Assembly: GCA_025174535.1 (NCBI GenBank)
Contig: JALBUN010000024.1
Span: 183,979 to 247,978 of the forward strand
DNA: 64,000 nt
Source: Cantharellus purpuraceus
Taxonomy: Eukaryota > Basidiomycota > Agaricomycetes > Cantharellales > Hydnaceae
Direction of reading: 5' to 3'
Below, one piece after another: positions 11,326-22,382 of the stretch (position 1 is its first letter; each line of letters starts with the position of its first letter). The notes under the pieces were generated by a model. The model was not told where the DNA came from. It worked only from the letters and a program-made list of their open reading frames with translations, and made no database searches. The position numbers and the translations under genes are program-made.

Positions 11326-12659
11326 GCTGACACACCCCTAGTCGACGGAGCTTCCTCACAGTCTGGTTCCACCCAGTCATCGTTACGGCCTCTTTCAACA
11401 GCTGTGAAATCTCTTCCATGGAGTGCGACCGCTGACAGTTATGTCTCAGGTGGCGGTGGAGATGCTCCTTCCTCGTGAAGGTAAGCAGGTGCATCCCATG
11501 ATCCGCGCAGCCGAGAGGACAAGTGATTTTGTGACGTTCAAGCAATTCCTGGCATTGCGACGATTTCACAATCGTGGCGTCCTGCATCGATAGTTTTCCC
11601 CGTTGGACTGCCTCCAGTTCAGCGAGACCATGTGCCACCCAGTGACGGTCGAAGTTGCGCGACATGACACGCCCACAGACCTTGCCGCCTGCACTGACAA
11701 AGTCACATTTACGTGACTTGCGACGCCATGGACGATTTTGAGCCGCGGTTGCCGATGATCCATCCTGCGATGGTCCTGCTGCGGTTATGCCTGGCGAAGA
11801 GGTGTGTGCTGATGGTCCTGGGGTCGTTGTGGCTGATGATGGTCCCGGAGGTGCTGTAGCCGGTGGTGGTCCTATCATAGGTCCATCCTGTACTGAAGCG
11901 GCCAGTGACGATGCAGCTGGGATTCCACCCTCCAGCATGTATCTATTATTCGCCGGCTGTAGGGAGGTCGTGGCGTTCCACACCGTCCCCTGGTTGTGAA
12001 TATGAGAATATCTGTTGATGGTGGAACTGTATGCTGTGTTGGCACTATTCTCCGCAAGTTCCTCAAGTCAATATTACACACCTTCCTTGTCCACCATCCC
12101 AAGTATATTGTGCGGGCTGTGTGTGCCCATATTCCATGCACTGAAACAGGCCTGGAGAAGCACTTGGCACGTTACCTGTTGTCTGGTATGGCCATGGGGC
12201 GGTTGCACCTTGTAGATGACCCGTCGCTGGGTATGTCCACAGAGATGCTGCATCTGAGGAATTAGCCATTACAGGGTGTCCAATATTTCCCGGCCCCAAA
12301 GCGGCTGTTTCCCGCATTGTCCCATCTGCCATTCCAGGCTGGCTTGCCCATCGCTCTCCCAGGCCCATCGGCGCATTGAACCCCATGGGACTCACCCCGT
12401 CCAATGACTCCTGAGTGGGGAGTGTAGCCCTGATATGCACTAATATCAGATCCTACTCTATGCTCACGTACAACATTAAAACACTGACGCTTGGTGAGTG
12501 CCAAATGGGCTCAACATGAACGAGTTGAGCTCCTCCTATACAATTTTTTTTAAGTGGTATATTCCCAGACATAGTTCAAACACTCACTGTGCTTTGTATC
12601 TGGTTGTCGTCTGGGAAATAGCATTCTTCTGTGGCCAGTGCAGTGTTGGAGGCTGCCAT
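11291..12659 (-). CDS. C2H2-like zinc-finger protein, copy 1 (multi-exon)
   Basis: The last exon (about 11989 to 11291) encodes a Pro/Ser/Ala-rich stretch and then two finger-like units: CDFVSAGGKVCGRV...H..H, and CPLGCADHGMH...H..HLRHNC. The frame upstream (12440-12078, Gly/Pro/Met-rich) probably joins it through a phase-0 intron (donor gtaata at 12077, acceptor ccag ending at 11990). A first exon is likely at 12659-12588: it starts MAASNTALATEECYFPDDNQ, ends exactly at a consensus donor gtgagt, and has a TATA box upstream. The middle splice sites are unresolved. The low-complexity N-terminus plus zinc fingers suggests a nuclear DNA-binding role (inference). Copy 2 is at 38889-40256. Confidence 0.55.
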
Positions 12660-12720
12660 GTCGTTCTGAGACTTGGTCAGAGGATTGCGATGGGGGAAAA
12701 GTCTTGGGGGACTCAACCCT

Positions 12721-12730
12721 TTATATATAC
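12721..12730 (-). promoter_or_regulatory. TATA box of the zinc-finger gene, copy 1
   Basis: gtatatataa on the minus strand lies about 62-71 bp upstream of the proposed ATG at 12659. It is conserved at 40318-40327 in copy 2. Confidence 0.55.
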
Positions 12731-13802
12731 GCAGCCACGCTTCGCGGTCGGTTCACAGGCTGTGCTATTCTTTCCAGACGCGATGTAGACCAACCGCCTT
12801 ATGGCTCATTGTGCTTATTCAGTTTACGGCGTGGCGAATGCGTTGAAACCTTTAATTCACAGAATTGCCTAATTGAGACCAGATGACTCACTTGATTGGA
12901 GCTTCGTTATGACGTCAAGCGGCGGAAATTGAGTCTTGCGAGTGCATCTATCTGCATACGTGTCTAAAAAAGGGAGATCCTAGATCCTGCCCTGCGATGC
13001 GTGGTATGACCCAATATGGCAGCCTATGCTAACAATGGAGACTGCATAATACTACTTCACTCAAAATTATGGTATTGGTCTGTGATGTGGAAGACGCATC
13101 ACATCCTTAAAGGCAAGAAGTGAGGTCAGCTACTAAGATGCTGCTTTCACAGATTCTCCCATGGGTATCCTTGTGAAATGAAAACCCGATCATCCAGGCC
13201 GTTTCCTCGTTTTACCCCATTGGCACAGGGGACCTTGGCTGTTGAACAGCCCAGTTGGACGATCGAGAGCAGTGCCATGGGGTTTTCACCTCAGTTTGCT
13301 TCTCACATTAATTGGGAATGGGCACATTGTCCTGTCATTATCACATTAATGTTCACACCCTGCTGGCTCCTGTAGACTGCGCGCCGTCATGGAGAGGAAG
13401 GCTGAGATGGCGCTTGCGTTTTCCTCACAAAATATGCACACTGTATACTACCATCCATGGCGGAGCAATGTACTGTCATCCCCTGAAAATGTATCTCCGA
13501 CAATTGTCAGGATCATGATAATCATGCTCACAGGTATGAGGCGCGCCTTGGCAAAACAACTGCGTGAAATTTTTGGGAAGGTTAGTGGGCGATAATATTG
13601 GGCGTGATTGTTATCATCAGGGGAAGGGACGAGGAAAGCATATGCCTTTGATACCTTTAGTTGAGAGCGCCTCAACCTAAACGTTGTAAGAGCTGAGTGG
13701 CGTACGTTGAGCTTCCTGAGTTTACACAGGCCTGACGCGAAGGTATTGGCAAGATTGGGCCCTAGAAAGGATCATGGGAGTCACGCAAGCCCATCCATGC
13801 AA
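12731..13802. other. No clear gene
   Basis: CpG-containing host sequence conserved in copy 2. Several short frames exist on the plus strand, but they carry frame-breaking indels relative to copy 2 and no motif. Confidence 0.4.
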
Positions 13803-14087
13803 TTAGTGATAAATCACGCAAATATGCACTTTCTGATCTTGAATCATTAAAGGTCGCCCATCTCTTGATCCTCGTCTCATTAACAGTTCAAGATCATTCA
13901 CAACCTGAGCTCCAGCTTGAAGCGTAGACTGAAGTTTCTTGAATTGTTGATTTGAACCCACTTGCCACTCATGTATTTTAAGCGTCAATAGGGAGTTGTG
14001 TGCTCCACACCCCACAAATCCGTGTGTCGCATGGGTCTGTAGCAGCGGAGAAACCCCTACAGAGCCTTCCGTGTCAGCCCCACACAT
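13803..14087 (-). CDS. Conserved unknown exon, copy 1
   Basis: A 94-codon frame starting MCGADTEGSVGVSPLLQ and including GSNQQFKKLQSTLQAGAQVV. Copy 2 (41412-41681) has the same frame with a clean 15-bp (5-codon) deletion and few substitutions. That pattern is expected for coding sequence. An upstream cag acceptor suggests it is an internal or last exon. The family is unknown. Confidence 0.5.
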   Translation of the reverse strand: MCGADTEGSVGVSPLLQTHATHGFVGCGAHNSLLTLKIHEWQVGSNQQFKKLQSTLQAGAQVVNDLELLMRRGSRDGRPLMIQDQKVHICVIYH

Positions 14088-14250
14088 CCTGTTTGTATTG
14101 ACACAATGATGAGGTAGCCAGGTATGTCTTCGTGCCCTTCGTGCCAGTGCGAGTGTTGAGTGAATCCATACTATTGATAGCTTTTGACAACGAGCAGTAA
14201 GAGCGACTCTTTTGTGAACGAGACTACAAAAGGTATGCTGCTGTTATGAT

Positions 14251-14718
14251 TTATCTCACTTCATCTAGAAGATATAAAAATTGGCGGCTCTGAATCAGGT
14301 TGGTCGTCCAACGCATGAGATACAGGGCACTATCTGCAGGGTAGATGGAGGTGTGTGAGGTGGAGGAGGGTCCAGAAGAGGAGGCGTGGAAAGTAGAGTG
14401 AAGGGAGAGGTCGAGCTCTAGAGAGTGTGGGAGACATGTCAGAGGAAGGCGGGGAGGGTGAGATAGGGTAGGAGATGCGCCATTTGAGACAGAGGATGCA
14501 GGTGGCATAGGAAACAAGTGATGTTGTCCATGAGACGTTTGTAGTTGACGTGTACGATCCAGTTGTTGTTGTTGGTAGAGCACTTTGTCGCGGAATTCGG
14601 CGTCAGGGTCTTGTGTTTGCATGATTATTCTAACCCATGCACTGACTGGGCCGATGTACAGGGTTGGAATCTGCGTGCTGTGTGACCCACACCTATCGAA
14701 GATTACAAAACATCCCAC
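14251..14718 (-). CDS. Conserved unknown exon related to 9983-10360, copy 1
   Basis: Minus-strand frame with CFVIFDRCGSHSTQIPTLYI, GPVSAWVRIIMQ and DPDAEFRDKVLYQQQQ. The last part parallels AEFRDEVV at about 10290. After a shift of frame the similarity continues (NWIVHVNYKRLMDNI against HWIIDVNYKHLMDDI). The two loci are therefore ancient duplicates within the unit, and this one may contain an intron or a frameshift around the CAA repeat (QQQQ). Copy 2 is at 41855-42371. Function is unknown. Confidence 0.45.
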   Translation of the reverse strand: MGCFVIFDRCGSHSTQIPTLYIGPVSAWVRIIMQTQDPDAEFRDKVLYQQQQLDRTRQLQTSHGQHHLFPMPPASSVSNGASPTLSHPPRLPLTCLPHSLELDLSLHSTFHASSSGPSSTSHTSIYPADSALYLMRWTTNLIQSRQFLYLLDEVR

Positions 14719-14871
14719 ATCAACCAGACGTCTGCTTGATCCCCAGATCGCTCCTTTTTCCGCATGGATCGTTCACTAGCTCCAAATGTGAGAGTCAGAT
14801 GGGGTGATAGGAAAGAAATGAAGATATGATAGGCGGGGGGGCAGGCAGGCTCAGACAAGAAGGGCTCGGAC

Positions 14872-14925
14872 AAGCGTAGATAGGGAGATAGGTAGATAAG
14901 CAGATAGGCAGGCAGAGCACGAGGG
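14872..14925 (+). repeat. GATA/GGCA-type microsatellite
   Basis: Imperfect tetranucleotide run (gatagggagataggtagata, then agcagataggcaggcag). Copy 2 at 42474-42520 differs by point changes. Confidence 0.6.
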
Positions 14926-16825
14926 ATCAGTAGTTTGATATGCAGTAGTTAAACCGTTGAGCCTTGGCAGTTCACTGGGAGGACAGGACAATCAAAACAA
15001 TAAGCTTAGCAAGCTGGCTAGTAAAAGTATAGCATAGTCTGGGCAGCAGATAGGAGAAGGGTGCAGGGATAGAGGCTAGCTTATGGTGAATTCGTGGCTG
15101 GGTGAAGAATCAAGCCGGAGTTGTGGCTGTTTGTGCTGAGTTTGTGGGGTACAGCGGGGTCTGTATCTGAGAAACCGAGGGAAGGGGGGGTGACGTAAAC
15201 GGTGGATGGAAGGCGTAGAGTTGCACGTGAGTATGGCTTTTGCAGTTTTTGCGCCCGGGGTGTTTTAGGGGTGGGGAATGCAGAGAGAAGTGAATGAGAA
15301 GGGAAAGGACAGAAGGGGAGTCTCTGGAGGGAAGGGGCGAGCTGAACAAGAACGCAGTTGGGATGGGACACAATGCACGGGGCTGGAGGAGTCAAGAGAG
15401 AGTCAAAAAAAAAAGGTCTAGATACTACTACTGCCAATTCGGGGAGCAGAGAATCGAAGGGGGGGTAAGTAGATCTTACGAGAGGAAGCACCCGAAGTGA
15501 CAAGGCTTAAAGCGGAGAAGAAGGCCAAAGACCATCGTCGAAGTCAAGGCCAAGCGCAGCGATGCGAAAAGGAAGCTCACGAAATCCCTGGGCCTGGGTG
15601 CTTCCCGCCACCCCCCATCCCCGGAATCTGGCCACTGACCGGTACGCATAGTAACCGCTCCCACACACGCCGGCGTGTACCGTGTTCCACGCTGGGACTG
15701 ACATATTGAGTTGTCATTTACGCGTGTGTGGCTGGAAGTTTGTGAAAGGAAAGAGGGTGAGAAGAGAAGAGAAGCTGCCCCTGGAGCTAAGAGGTGGACT
15801 TTGAAAGATGGCGGGACATTGCGGTGCAACTCCTGCCAGGGGGGCGTCCATTAACTGCGACCTGCAAATCCGCGAGTGCGTGCGCCCTCCCGGACGACGA
15901 TAACAACGAGAGGGGGAACAATACTAGACGGACACACAGATCACCCATCCGCACCCGCACTCCCAGGGGCCATGCCTTTTGCACATGCACGTGCGTTCAT
16001 TCAAATTCATCGCTCCTTCCCCCTCTCTATACGCGTCACACGGGATCACCACACATTATATCCGCCCGCGAAGCACGCTGCCACCACCCCAGTGTGGGCT
16101 GCACACCCCCTTCGGGGGGGACTGCCGGTGATTTACTGGAATGGGGTTTGTCGCCGGATACTTGGCATGCCCCACCGTTGCGCCGTGCTTCCCGTGGTAC
16201 GTACTACTATGAAGGCGAGTTGTGCATCTATTATACTGGAAAAGCAAAGACTCGGAGTCAAGCCGAGTGAGATATATGAATTCCTTTCTGAGAATACAAA
16301 GCAGAGGAAGCAGTCACGGTGCTTCCCTTTTTGATCCCCGTGTTTCTGTACCGTATTCTCTAACGGCATTTCCTGCGACAAGGGTTGCCAAGGGGGTGTG
16401 GTCAAAAAAAATCACCAGAGTGCGCGGTAGCATGCGTGTGTGATGCCGAAAGAGAAAGAGGTGTTCCGCTGTCTAGTGGTGTAGGCAGCCCCCATTATAG
16501 CGGCAAGTGCCGGGTGGGCACCAATACACGGCGAGAGCTCATATCAATTGGCGCGCCCCCGTGGGTACACTGTGCGGGGCAGTGCGCATTTGGGGACAAG
16601 CATCGTAAGCACGATGTTGTCACGAAAGATGAATGGTGAGGCGGGTGCCTGCCCTGTGAGCGCTCGCCAGTGGCTCGGCCGGGCACAAACCATGTGCACG
16701 GGTATATAAGTAGGTATCTGGCCGGTGATGCTTGATGATGTTATTGCATGCATTGGGCATTCCGTTCTCCGTTTTGGTGCCTGTGCCTCTATAACAGAAA
16801 TTGGCCGTGTTAGCATATTTGTAAT
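14926..16825. other. CpG-rich host sequence without a supported gene
   Basis: Conserved in copy 2 (about 42521-44350). A 158-codon plus-strand frame at 15794-16270 is open in both copies, but its substitutions look as frequent as in non-coding sequence. A TATA-like gtatataagtagg lies at 16702-16714. I see no domain. It may be promoter or untranslated sequence. Confidence 0.35.
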
Positions 16826-17049
16826 ATGGCATTGAGAGCAGCCGGCCAGTCACGTGTGCATGCCGTCAAATTCCAGTTCGAGATAACATGTATCTCCCCC
16901 GCCGTTAGGTGGTGGTGCAGATGTCTCGCCCAGGCAAAACACAGCAGCCAGAAACACAGCCTGCAAGGTCAAACACCGACATGCCCACCACCTAACATCT
17001 GCCATCACAACCCCCTCCCCCCCTTTACAGTATATAAATCACTCTAATT

Positions 17050-17600
17050 AACCTTCCGCCTGAAATGACGCGCAGGAAAGGGAGAAGGGAAAGGGGCATA
17101 CAGGAGGCCCAAAGGAGCTAGGGATGAGGAGAGTGATTGGATAAGGAGGTGAGGAGATAGGGAATAGTGTATAGGAGTTGAGGGTGAGATTGTGGACGTT
17201 TCACTTTTCTATTTCATTTTCTATTCACCCCCCCCATGGACACTATAGTTTGAGCCCCCCCCAAATTTTGAAAATTTCTGCCATCTATTTTCCCTTCATC
17301 CCCATGACTCAGAACTTTTACTATGGACTCCTAACATGCATACAATGTATAAAATGAGACAAGGTAGCTATGAAACTGACTAGATCTTTTTGTCTCCAAG
17401 TTTGTTCTGATCACTTGCATTTTCAGAAGTGATTATGCTGTTCTCTTCATAACTCTTCAAAACCTTCATCAATTCTCATAAACTCAATCACATCTGCTTC
17501 TGCTTATTTATATCTACCCATCAAACCCACCGGCAAGGCCATACGACACATATAGGCTTTTAGGAACACGCATATACTCTCCCCTATCAGAAGTGTTGGC
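17050..17600 (+). repeat. LTR-like block
   Basis: Purine-rich start, then a CpG-poor stretch with tgcatacaatgtataaaatgag near 17337-17358. The organisation resembles the ~710-740 bp copia LTRs at 21446, 25698 and 54880. The exact ends and a target duplication were not found. It is duplicated at about 44580-45130, so it predates the segment duplication. Confidence 0.45.
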
Positions 17601-18049
17601 CCCTACCAGTTCCCCTGCATTCCAACCAACATCTACTTGACTTCAGGAATCACAAGGCATCCCACTCAGTTCATAACACAACACAGACATGTACATGCCT
17701 TACTGTAACACACCATCACCAATGTGTGCTCATCCATTGCAAGGAGAGCTCATCTTCAAGAGTCCTATCTCATGGTGACTCTATTCATGGCTAGCTGACC
17801 ACATGTGCTATTATCAACCCTGCAAGTGGGCCCTTCCACAGGGTGCAACACCTGATCGTCATTCTCATCATAGATATATATTATCCTGAACACCTATGCC
17901 ACTGACATGTCCTGTCAAACATGCCTGGTACCTTTCAGATCCAGGATAATAATACATTCATCACTACATAGCAAGCACACCATTGACCCAGCTATGGCCA
18001 AATCCCTTAAGTCCCAGTGTTGAGGGGGTATCCAGCAGCTGTGCACCAC

Positions 18050-18394
18050 TCATTCACCAATGATCCAGTCATGATTCTCAGTTATAGACAAGAGGTACGT
18101 GGGGGTGTCATTTGTTGCCTCCTGATCAACTGGATCATAAACATGAAGCCAGAAAGAGTCCAAAAAATGGATGCAAGTTCCATCCAACAGTTGGAGTCAT
18201 CTAGATAATGAACTAAATTCATTTGTCACATTTGTCACCACATCCCATATCCACACTGTTCCGGCAAACCCATATATGACATAAGTGCCATCGTGCAAGA
18301 AGGCGATGGACTGTACAGGGACCCCAGTCTGTAGCCTGCTCTCAATCTGGCCTGTTGCTGGGTTCCAGATCTGAACCATACAGCCCCATGCTCC
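18050..18394 (-). pseudogene. NACHT-WD40 gene copy 1, 3' end
   Basis: Minus strand: the end of a WD40 repeat (QIWNPATGQIESRLQTGVPV, then VWIWDV), a TGA stop, then a C-terminal tail including HFLDSFWLHVYDP and HDWIIGE before the natural stop at 18050. The TGA (about 18195) is CAA in copy 2. Both fit an ancestral CGA changed on opposite strands. The gene is cut at 18391-18394 by a junction with element M that shares CTCC. The rest of this copy lies at 27795-29418. Confidence 0.75.
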
Positions 18395-19012
18395 TTATTG
18401 TCTTAGTAATCCGTCTCCATATGGTATCCCGTTCCAAGAGTATTTGGTCCCTTTGCCTGACACAATGTAACCTGAGTCAGATTGAAGTAGGAGGATAGGT
18501 CAGCGATGGTGACTGAAATTCTACCTCACATTCGACTCTTCTATCCGTGTTATGATATAGAGGTGAAATGTCAAGGAATGTATATGGTTCAATGGAATTG
18601 TGAAAGAATATGGGATCGCCAATGGCATAAGAGAGACATGGTGGGGATCTTGGATGTTGAAAGAGTTTTGGAAGTATTTTGACATGTGGAGGTGGCTTAA
18701 CATGCCCATGGAGCTTGGCGTATTTTTGATAGTCCTCTGTGTCCAGAGACCAGTGTGACATATTATTAGAAGTGATGTTGGAGAGGGGAATAGAATGGGA
18801 AGCCATGTGAATGATGATGAAAGGATCAGTGTGAATAGAAGGCTGATAATGATCGATGGTGATGAAACACGAGTGACGATTGATGGCTAGAATTAGAGAC
18901 TGAGGTGGAGAGGGAGTTGCGGCGCTATTTAAAAGTTGATATGAAAAGACGCTGGCGGAGTTGGACTGTCAGAGTGGTTCGATATGCATCCTCGATGCGT
19001 CCTGGCTCGTCA
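18391..19012 (-). repeat. Element M, truncated copy (M-A)
   Basis: Right-hand 620 bp of element M, including its ~109-codon ORF (18477-18806, minus). The intact terminus ...GGCTCGTCA is at 19012. The other end is deleted and fused to the WD40 gene. It interrupts the protease/integrase spacer of copia-2. Confidence 0.8.
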
Positions 19013-19134
19013 ACGGTATTCTGCCCACTGTTGTCCCCTTCGGGTCACAGATTGTGCAGTGATTGTCATGGAGTAGTACTGCAAATCTGGCCTTGTCACA
19101 TCAAGTAAGTGAGATCAGCATAAATGCCAGGTCC
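19013..19134 (-). pseudogene. copia-2 pol fragment
   Basis: Minus-strand translation continues the copia-2 frame that stops at 30831: LAFMLISLT, a TGA, then CDKARFAVLLHDNHCTICDP and GRIPL. The join is in frame and shares the gypsy duplication GGACC (19130-19134 and 30827-30831). Confidence 0.8.
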
Positions 19135-19710
19135 TGTTATGCACTAGGTCCGATTGGGGGTCAGAGATTGGGTCGGAGGTTGGGTCGGAGGTTGGGTCGG
19201 AGGTTGGGTCGGAGGTTGGGTCGGAGGTTGGGTTGGAGGTTGGGTCGGAGTCGGAGTACGTCATGGGAGTCGGAACAGACTTGGCTTCAGCTTATGTGCT
19301 GCACCCTCACTAATACCAGTGTCCGAGATTTCGGAGACAGAGTACGACTTAGAGAGTTAGGATCGGACTTAGGAACTAGGCATGATTTGATATTCAAACT
19401 GGGGAATGAAGTCCCCAGTCGGGCAACTTAAATACATATTTGAAATCTAATAATAATTACTCCGGTGATGGGTCTCCGAGGCCGATGGCCTTACGTGAGC
19501 TTGTCCGAGTCTGATGGGGATGGATGTCCAGGTTCCTATGGTGATGCTGATGCATCAATTGGAACCAGAGACGGATGGGCGGAATTGGCGGTGACAATCG
19601 GACAGGTAAATGGAGACGTAGTGGTTTCCAAATGGAGTATAGATTTCATGTGCGCGGGGATCTGAGTGGATCGGGCGGGGATCTGGATGTTAATGAATAT
19701 AGTCATAACA
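19135..19710 (-). repeat. 3' LTR of gypsy-A (576 bp)
   Basis: Reverse complement of TGTTATGACTATATTC...AACA. It is longer than its 5' partner (528 bp), largely because a 12-bp tandem repeat inside it has more units. Confidence 0.9.
19165..19248 (+). repeat. 12-bp minisatellite in gypsy LTR (7 units)
   Basis: Seven tandem units of GGTTGGGTCGGA (first unit variant). The same array has about 3 units at 31285-31330, 6 at 33353-33424, 5 at 46187-46247 and 3 at 52430-52470. The open frames reading WVGG repeats here are artefacts of this array. Confidence 0.9.
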
Positions 19711-19812
19711 GTATCTCTCCATTTAAGGCCAAGCCCCTGAGGCCTCATGTCCATGGATTGAATAGGTGAGACGATTGGGTGCGGTCGGAGTTATGCTGGG
19801 GGTCTGGAGACA

Positions 19813-19820
19813 TATAAAAG
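19813..19820 (+). promoter_or_regulatory. TATA box for the gypsy-A antisense ORF
   Basis: TATAAAAG on the plus strand, opposite to the element's own transcription, 8 bp before the first ATG (19828) and 32 bp before the next in-frame ATG (19852). The second start is more plausible for a normal TATA-to-start distance. Conserved at 51861-51867 in gypsy-E. Confidence 0.6.
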
Positions 19821-19827
19821 GAGGGGC

Positions 19828-22230
19828 ATGATTGAGGTCTTATCCTCAACGATGTCAAACCCTTTGACAAGCATGAGCGTGGCCAAGCTTGAGCAGTTGC
19901 TCTTGGCCCGATGGAAGGAAGAGGAGGAGGAGCGGAAACGGAAAGAGGAGGAGGAAGCGGAACAGAAATGGAAGGAGGAGGAGGAGGCGGAACGGAGATG
20001 GAAGGAGGAGGAGGAGGCAGAATGGAGATGGAAGGAGGAGGAAGAGCAGCGGCGGAAAGAGGTGGCAAAGACAGAACGGAGAAGGAAAGAGGAGGAAGTG
20101 AAGGCTGAGAGGGCCCACATGGTGAAGGAACTTGCGGCAGCGATGGAGGCCACGAGACTGAAGGAAGTGGAGGAGCAGGCGCACGAGCTAGAGGCCGCCA
20201 TGGAGGTAGAGGAGGAGGTGACCAGGGCAGGGGGAACGAGCCACCCAGGAAGTCCGAGTGTGCCAATACGGCCAGGGACCCCTGAAGTCGCCATCATCTC
20301 CATTACACGGACAGAGACAACTCGTTCGAAGACTGTCACTGCAGAGGACTCACTGTTACATCTGTGGGCACGGCCTTATTTCAGTTGGGGGCAGCTGAGG
20401 AAGATGATGCGGTGGAGACGGAGAGGGTGGAGGTGGAGGTGGATCCCGATGCCAATGTGGAGCTCGATGCCAATGTGGAGCTCGATGCCAATGTGGAGCC
20501 TGAAGTGGGTGTGGATGTTGGGACGGATGCAGAGCCGGATCCCACTTCAAATTCTTACGAGGAGATGGCTTGGGTAGATGCAGTCGAGGCTCGCAAAAGA
20601 GCGGAGCTCTATGCTGCTACCACCAAGAAGAACCTCGACGTTGTGGTCTTTTCATTGAAGGCATACCCGAGTGCTGATATGGAGAAGTGGGAGGCAGATT
20701 GGAGGGTCATATGGTGTAAGGCGGAGAGTCGCATTTTGGTGACCCGTAAGAAGGAGCTGCGTGTCACTAGGTCGGCAATCCAGCTTTGCAAGCACGAGAT
20801 GGAGAAGGCAGCAGCAGAACAGCAGGACAAGGAGGAGGAGAGGGAACGTTTGGAGGCCGCAGCGAGAAGGGGCGGACCACCCAAGGCTCTGGCTCCAATG
20901 GAGCCATTTGGCAGACCCAGCGTGACTTGCGACTTATGTCGTGATGCGGGTGTGGAGTGCGTGTGGCCTACCGGCCCAACTCGCCAACTTCGGTCCTGCA
21001 ATCATTGTCGGGGTCGGAAAGGAGGGTGTAGGATCAATGGGAAGTTCAATCCCTGGAGTCGGAGCATCAAGCCCTGACTAGTGGTACAAGGAGGGGCAGA
21101 GAAGGAATCGGAAGGTCGTCCGACCAAAAAGAGGCGGATGGAGACAGGTGCTGTGGCAGCTGGGGGTAGCGGTGTCAGATCGGAAGGGGTGACGACCTGT
21201 GCAGGTACGGGGCGTGTCTCTGCGCCCAATAGTATCGTGGGCCAGCTTATCAGGCTGGTTAACCTGCAGTCGGAGCACCTCCGGCAGACGGAGGGGTTGC
21301 TAGTGGACTTGGTGAAAACGATGAAATGGAAGGAGGTTCTGGAGGGTCGTCGGACAGCTGAGTTACGTCGGTTGCGGAAGTTCATGGCCCCATTGGACAA
21401 GGATTCGGACATGGGAGATGAGAAGGATTGGGTGTTGGATGTAGATGTTGATTATGGGAGAAAGGGGTTAGGAGATAGGGGGAACAGGAGCACATAGGAG
21501 GCTCAGGAGGTTGAGGGGGAGGTAGGAAAGCGAGGGGAAATGGTTAGGAGGGAAGAGGAGAAGCCCCTGTAAATTCCACACCCATCAGATTATTCTCCTA
21601 TATTTCTTTTATATTTTATTTTGTCATTTTTCCCCTATTGGCTCCACCCCCATTTCGTTTTTATCACAAGTTTCCTTCCCATGTTTCAAATGATTCAGGA
21701 CTTTTATCACATGTTCTAAAGACACATATCTTGTATAAAACACGCTTAGCTAGATATGAAATAGATTAGAGAATTTACTCTCACTTGTTTTCATTGACTG
21801 TGTCTGAACTACTCGTTTCTGGAATAACTCCAGAACGAACTCGAATTTCTTCAAGCCTTTGCATACTCTTCTAAAGTATTGCAACATCTATTCGAATCCC
21901 AGTTTGCGAAGCCTAAGCTTCACTGGTTGATTTTATATTAAGCATTTACTCTCGTTCGAGTCATCTGCTCCTGATCCCTGCTCAAATTGTCAATATCTAG
22001 ACGAGGACTACACCAAATCTCATCAAACTTCGTACGAGGATACTCCCAAGATATATCTTCAATTCGACTACGCATACACCCAGTTCCCATCACTCCCTCT
22101 GTCATTATTCGAAATCTACTCTCTACACCTCCCCAGCAAGGCGAAATTTTCAACAGTAGAGAGTGATGAGGAGTCGGAGATGGAGCCTGAGGTAGATAAA
22201 GGAAAGGGGAAAAGGAAACGCAATGTATAA
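19828..22230 (+). pseudogene. Antisense accessory ORF of gypsy-A: coiled coil plus Cys cluster
   Basis: Plus-strand ORF lying between chromodomain and 3' LTR of a minus-strand element. In order: a long E/K/R-rich coiled coil (from about 19900), an acidic D/V/E region with repeated DANVELDANVE, a helical part (EARKRAELYAATTKKNLDVV), and a double Cys motif (CDLCRDAGVEC...SCNHCRGRKGGC). A Lys/Arg-rich segment (KRRMETG) and an acidic tail follow. The CxxC-x6-C pair resembles zinc-cluster DNA-binding modules; nuclear binding is inference. It is broken by a 1-bp deletion near 20373, a TGA at 21076 (CGA in gypsy-E) and a solo LTR. The ancestral length is about 580 codons. Confidence 0.7.
21446..22155 (+). 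mobile_element. Solo copia LTR (710 bp) in the antisense ORF
   Basis: Begins TGTTGATTATGG and ends AAATTTTCAACA, flanked by GTAGA at 21441-21445 and 22156-22160. Gypsy-E has the empty site with one copy (complement at about 50192-50196). Same family as 25698-26433 and 54880-55618. Confidence 0.92.
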
Positions 22231-22382
22231 AATAAAATTAAAATTAAAATGATTATAAATTTCGGAGCGGAGAAAAATGAGGCAGAGTGATTCCTTTGGA
22301 GCTTTTGGACAGGCATATAATTTCCCTTGGCTTGTAATAAAATGGTGATGCGAAATAATAGAATTAGCATTAGTAATCGAAC

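Larger units (their letters stand above)
10361..18050. repeat. Host segment, copy 1 of a ~7.7 kb duplication
   Basis: Matches 37962-45585 in direct orientation almost throughout, with point differences and small indels. Unlike the neighbouring transposons it is rich in CpG. It contains the zinc-finger gene (minus), three conserved unknown frames, a GATA-type microsatellite and an LTR-like block, and it ends in the 3' end of the NACHT-WD40 gene. Confidence 0.92.

Noticed and set aside
15794..16270. 158-codon frame starting MDFERWRDIAVQLLPGG, open in both units
   Set aside because: Same length in both copies, but many replacement changes and no motif; GC-rich sequence keeps such frames open. 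Left as unsupported.
19154..19431. Open frames with WVGG or RLGRRLG repeats in the gypsy LTR (also 33248-33527 and 46073-46255)
   Set aside because: They are translations of the 12-bp LTR minisatellite in different frames and follow its copy number.
19745..20339. Ser/Pro/Leu-rich minus-strand frames (and 51089-51935 plus)
   Set aside because: Shadows of the E/K/R-rich antisense ORF; the codon bias of the coiled coil keeps the complementary frames open.
20364..21077. Separate second gene in the antisense region of gypsy-A
   Set aside because: Gypsy-E shows one continuous frame here; the break in gypsy-A is a 1-bp deletion near 20373.
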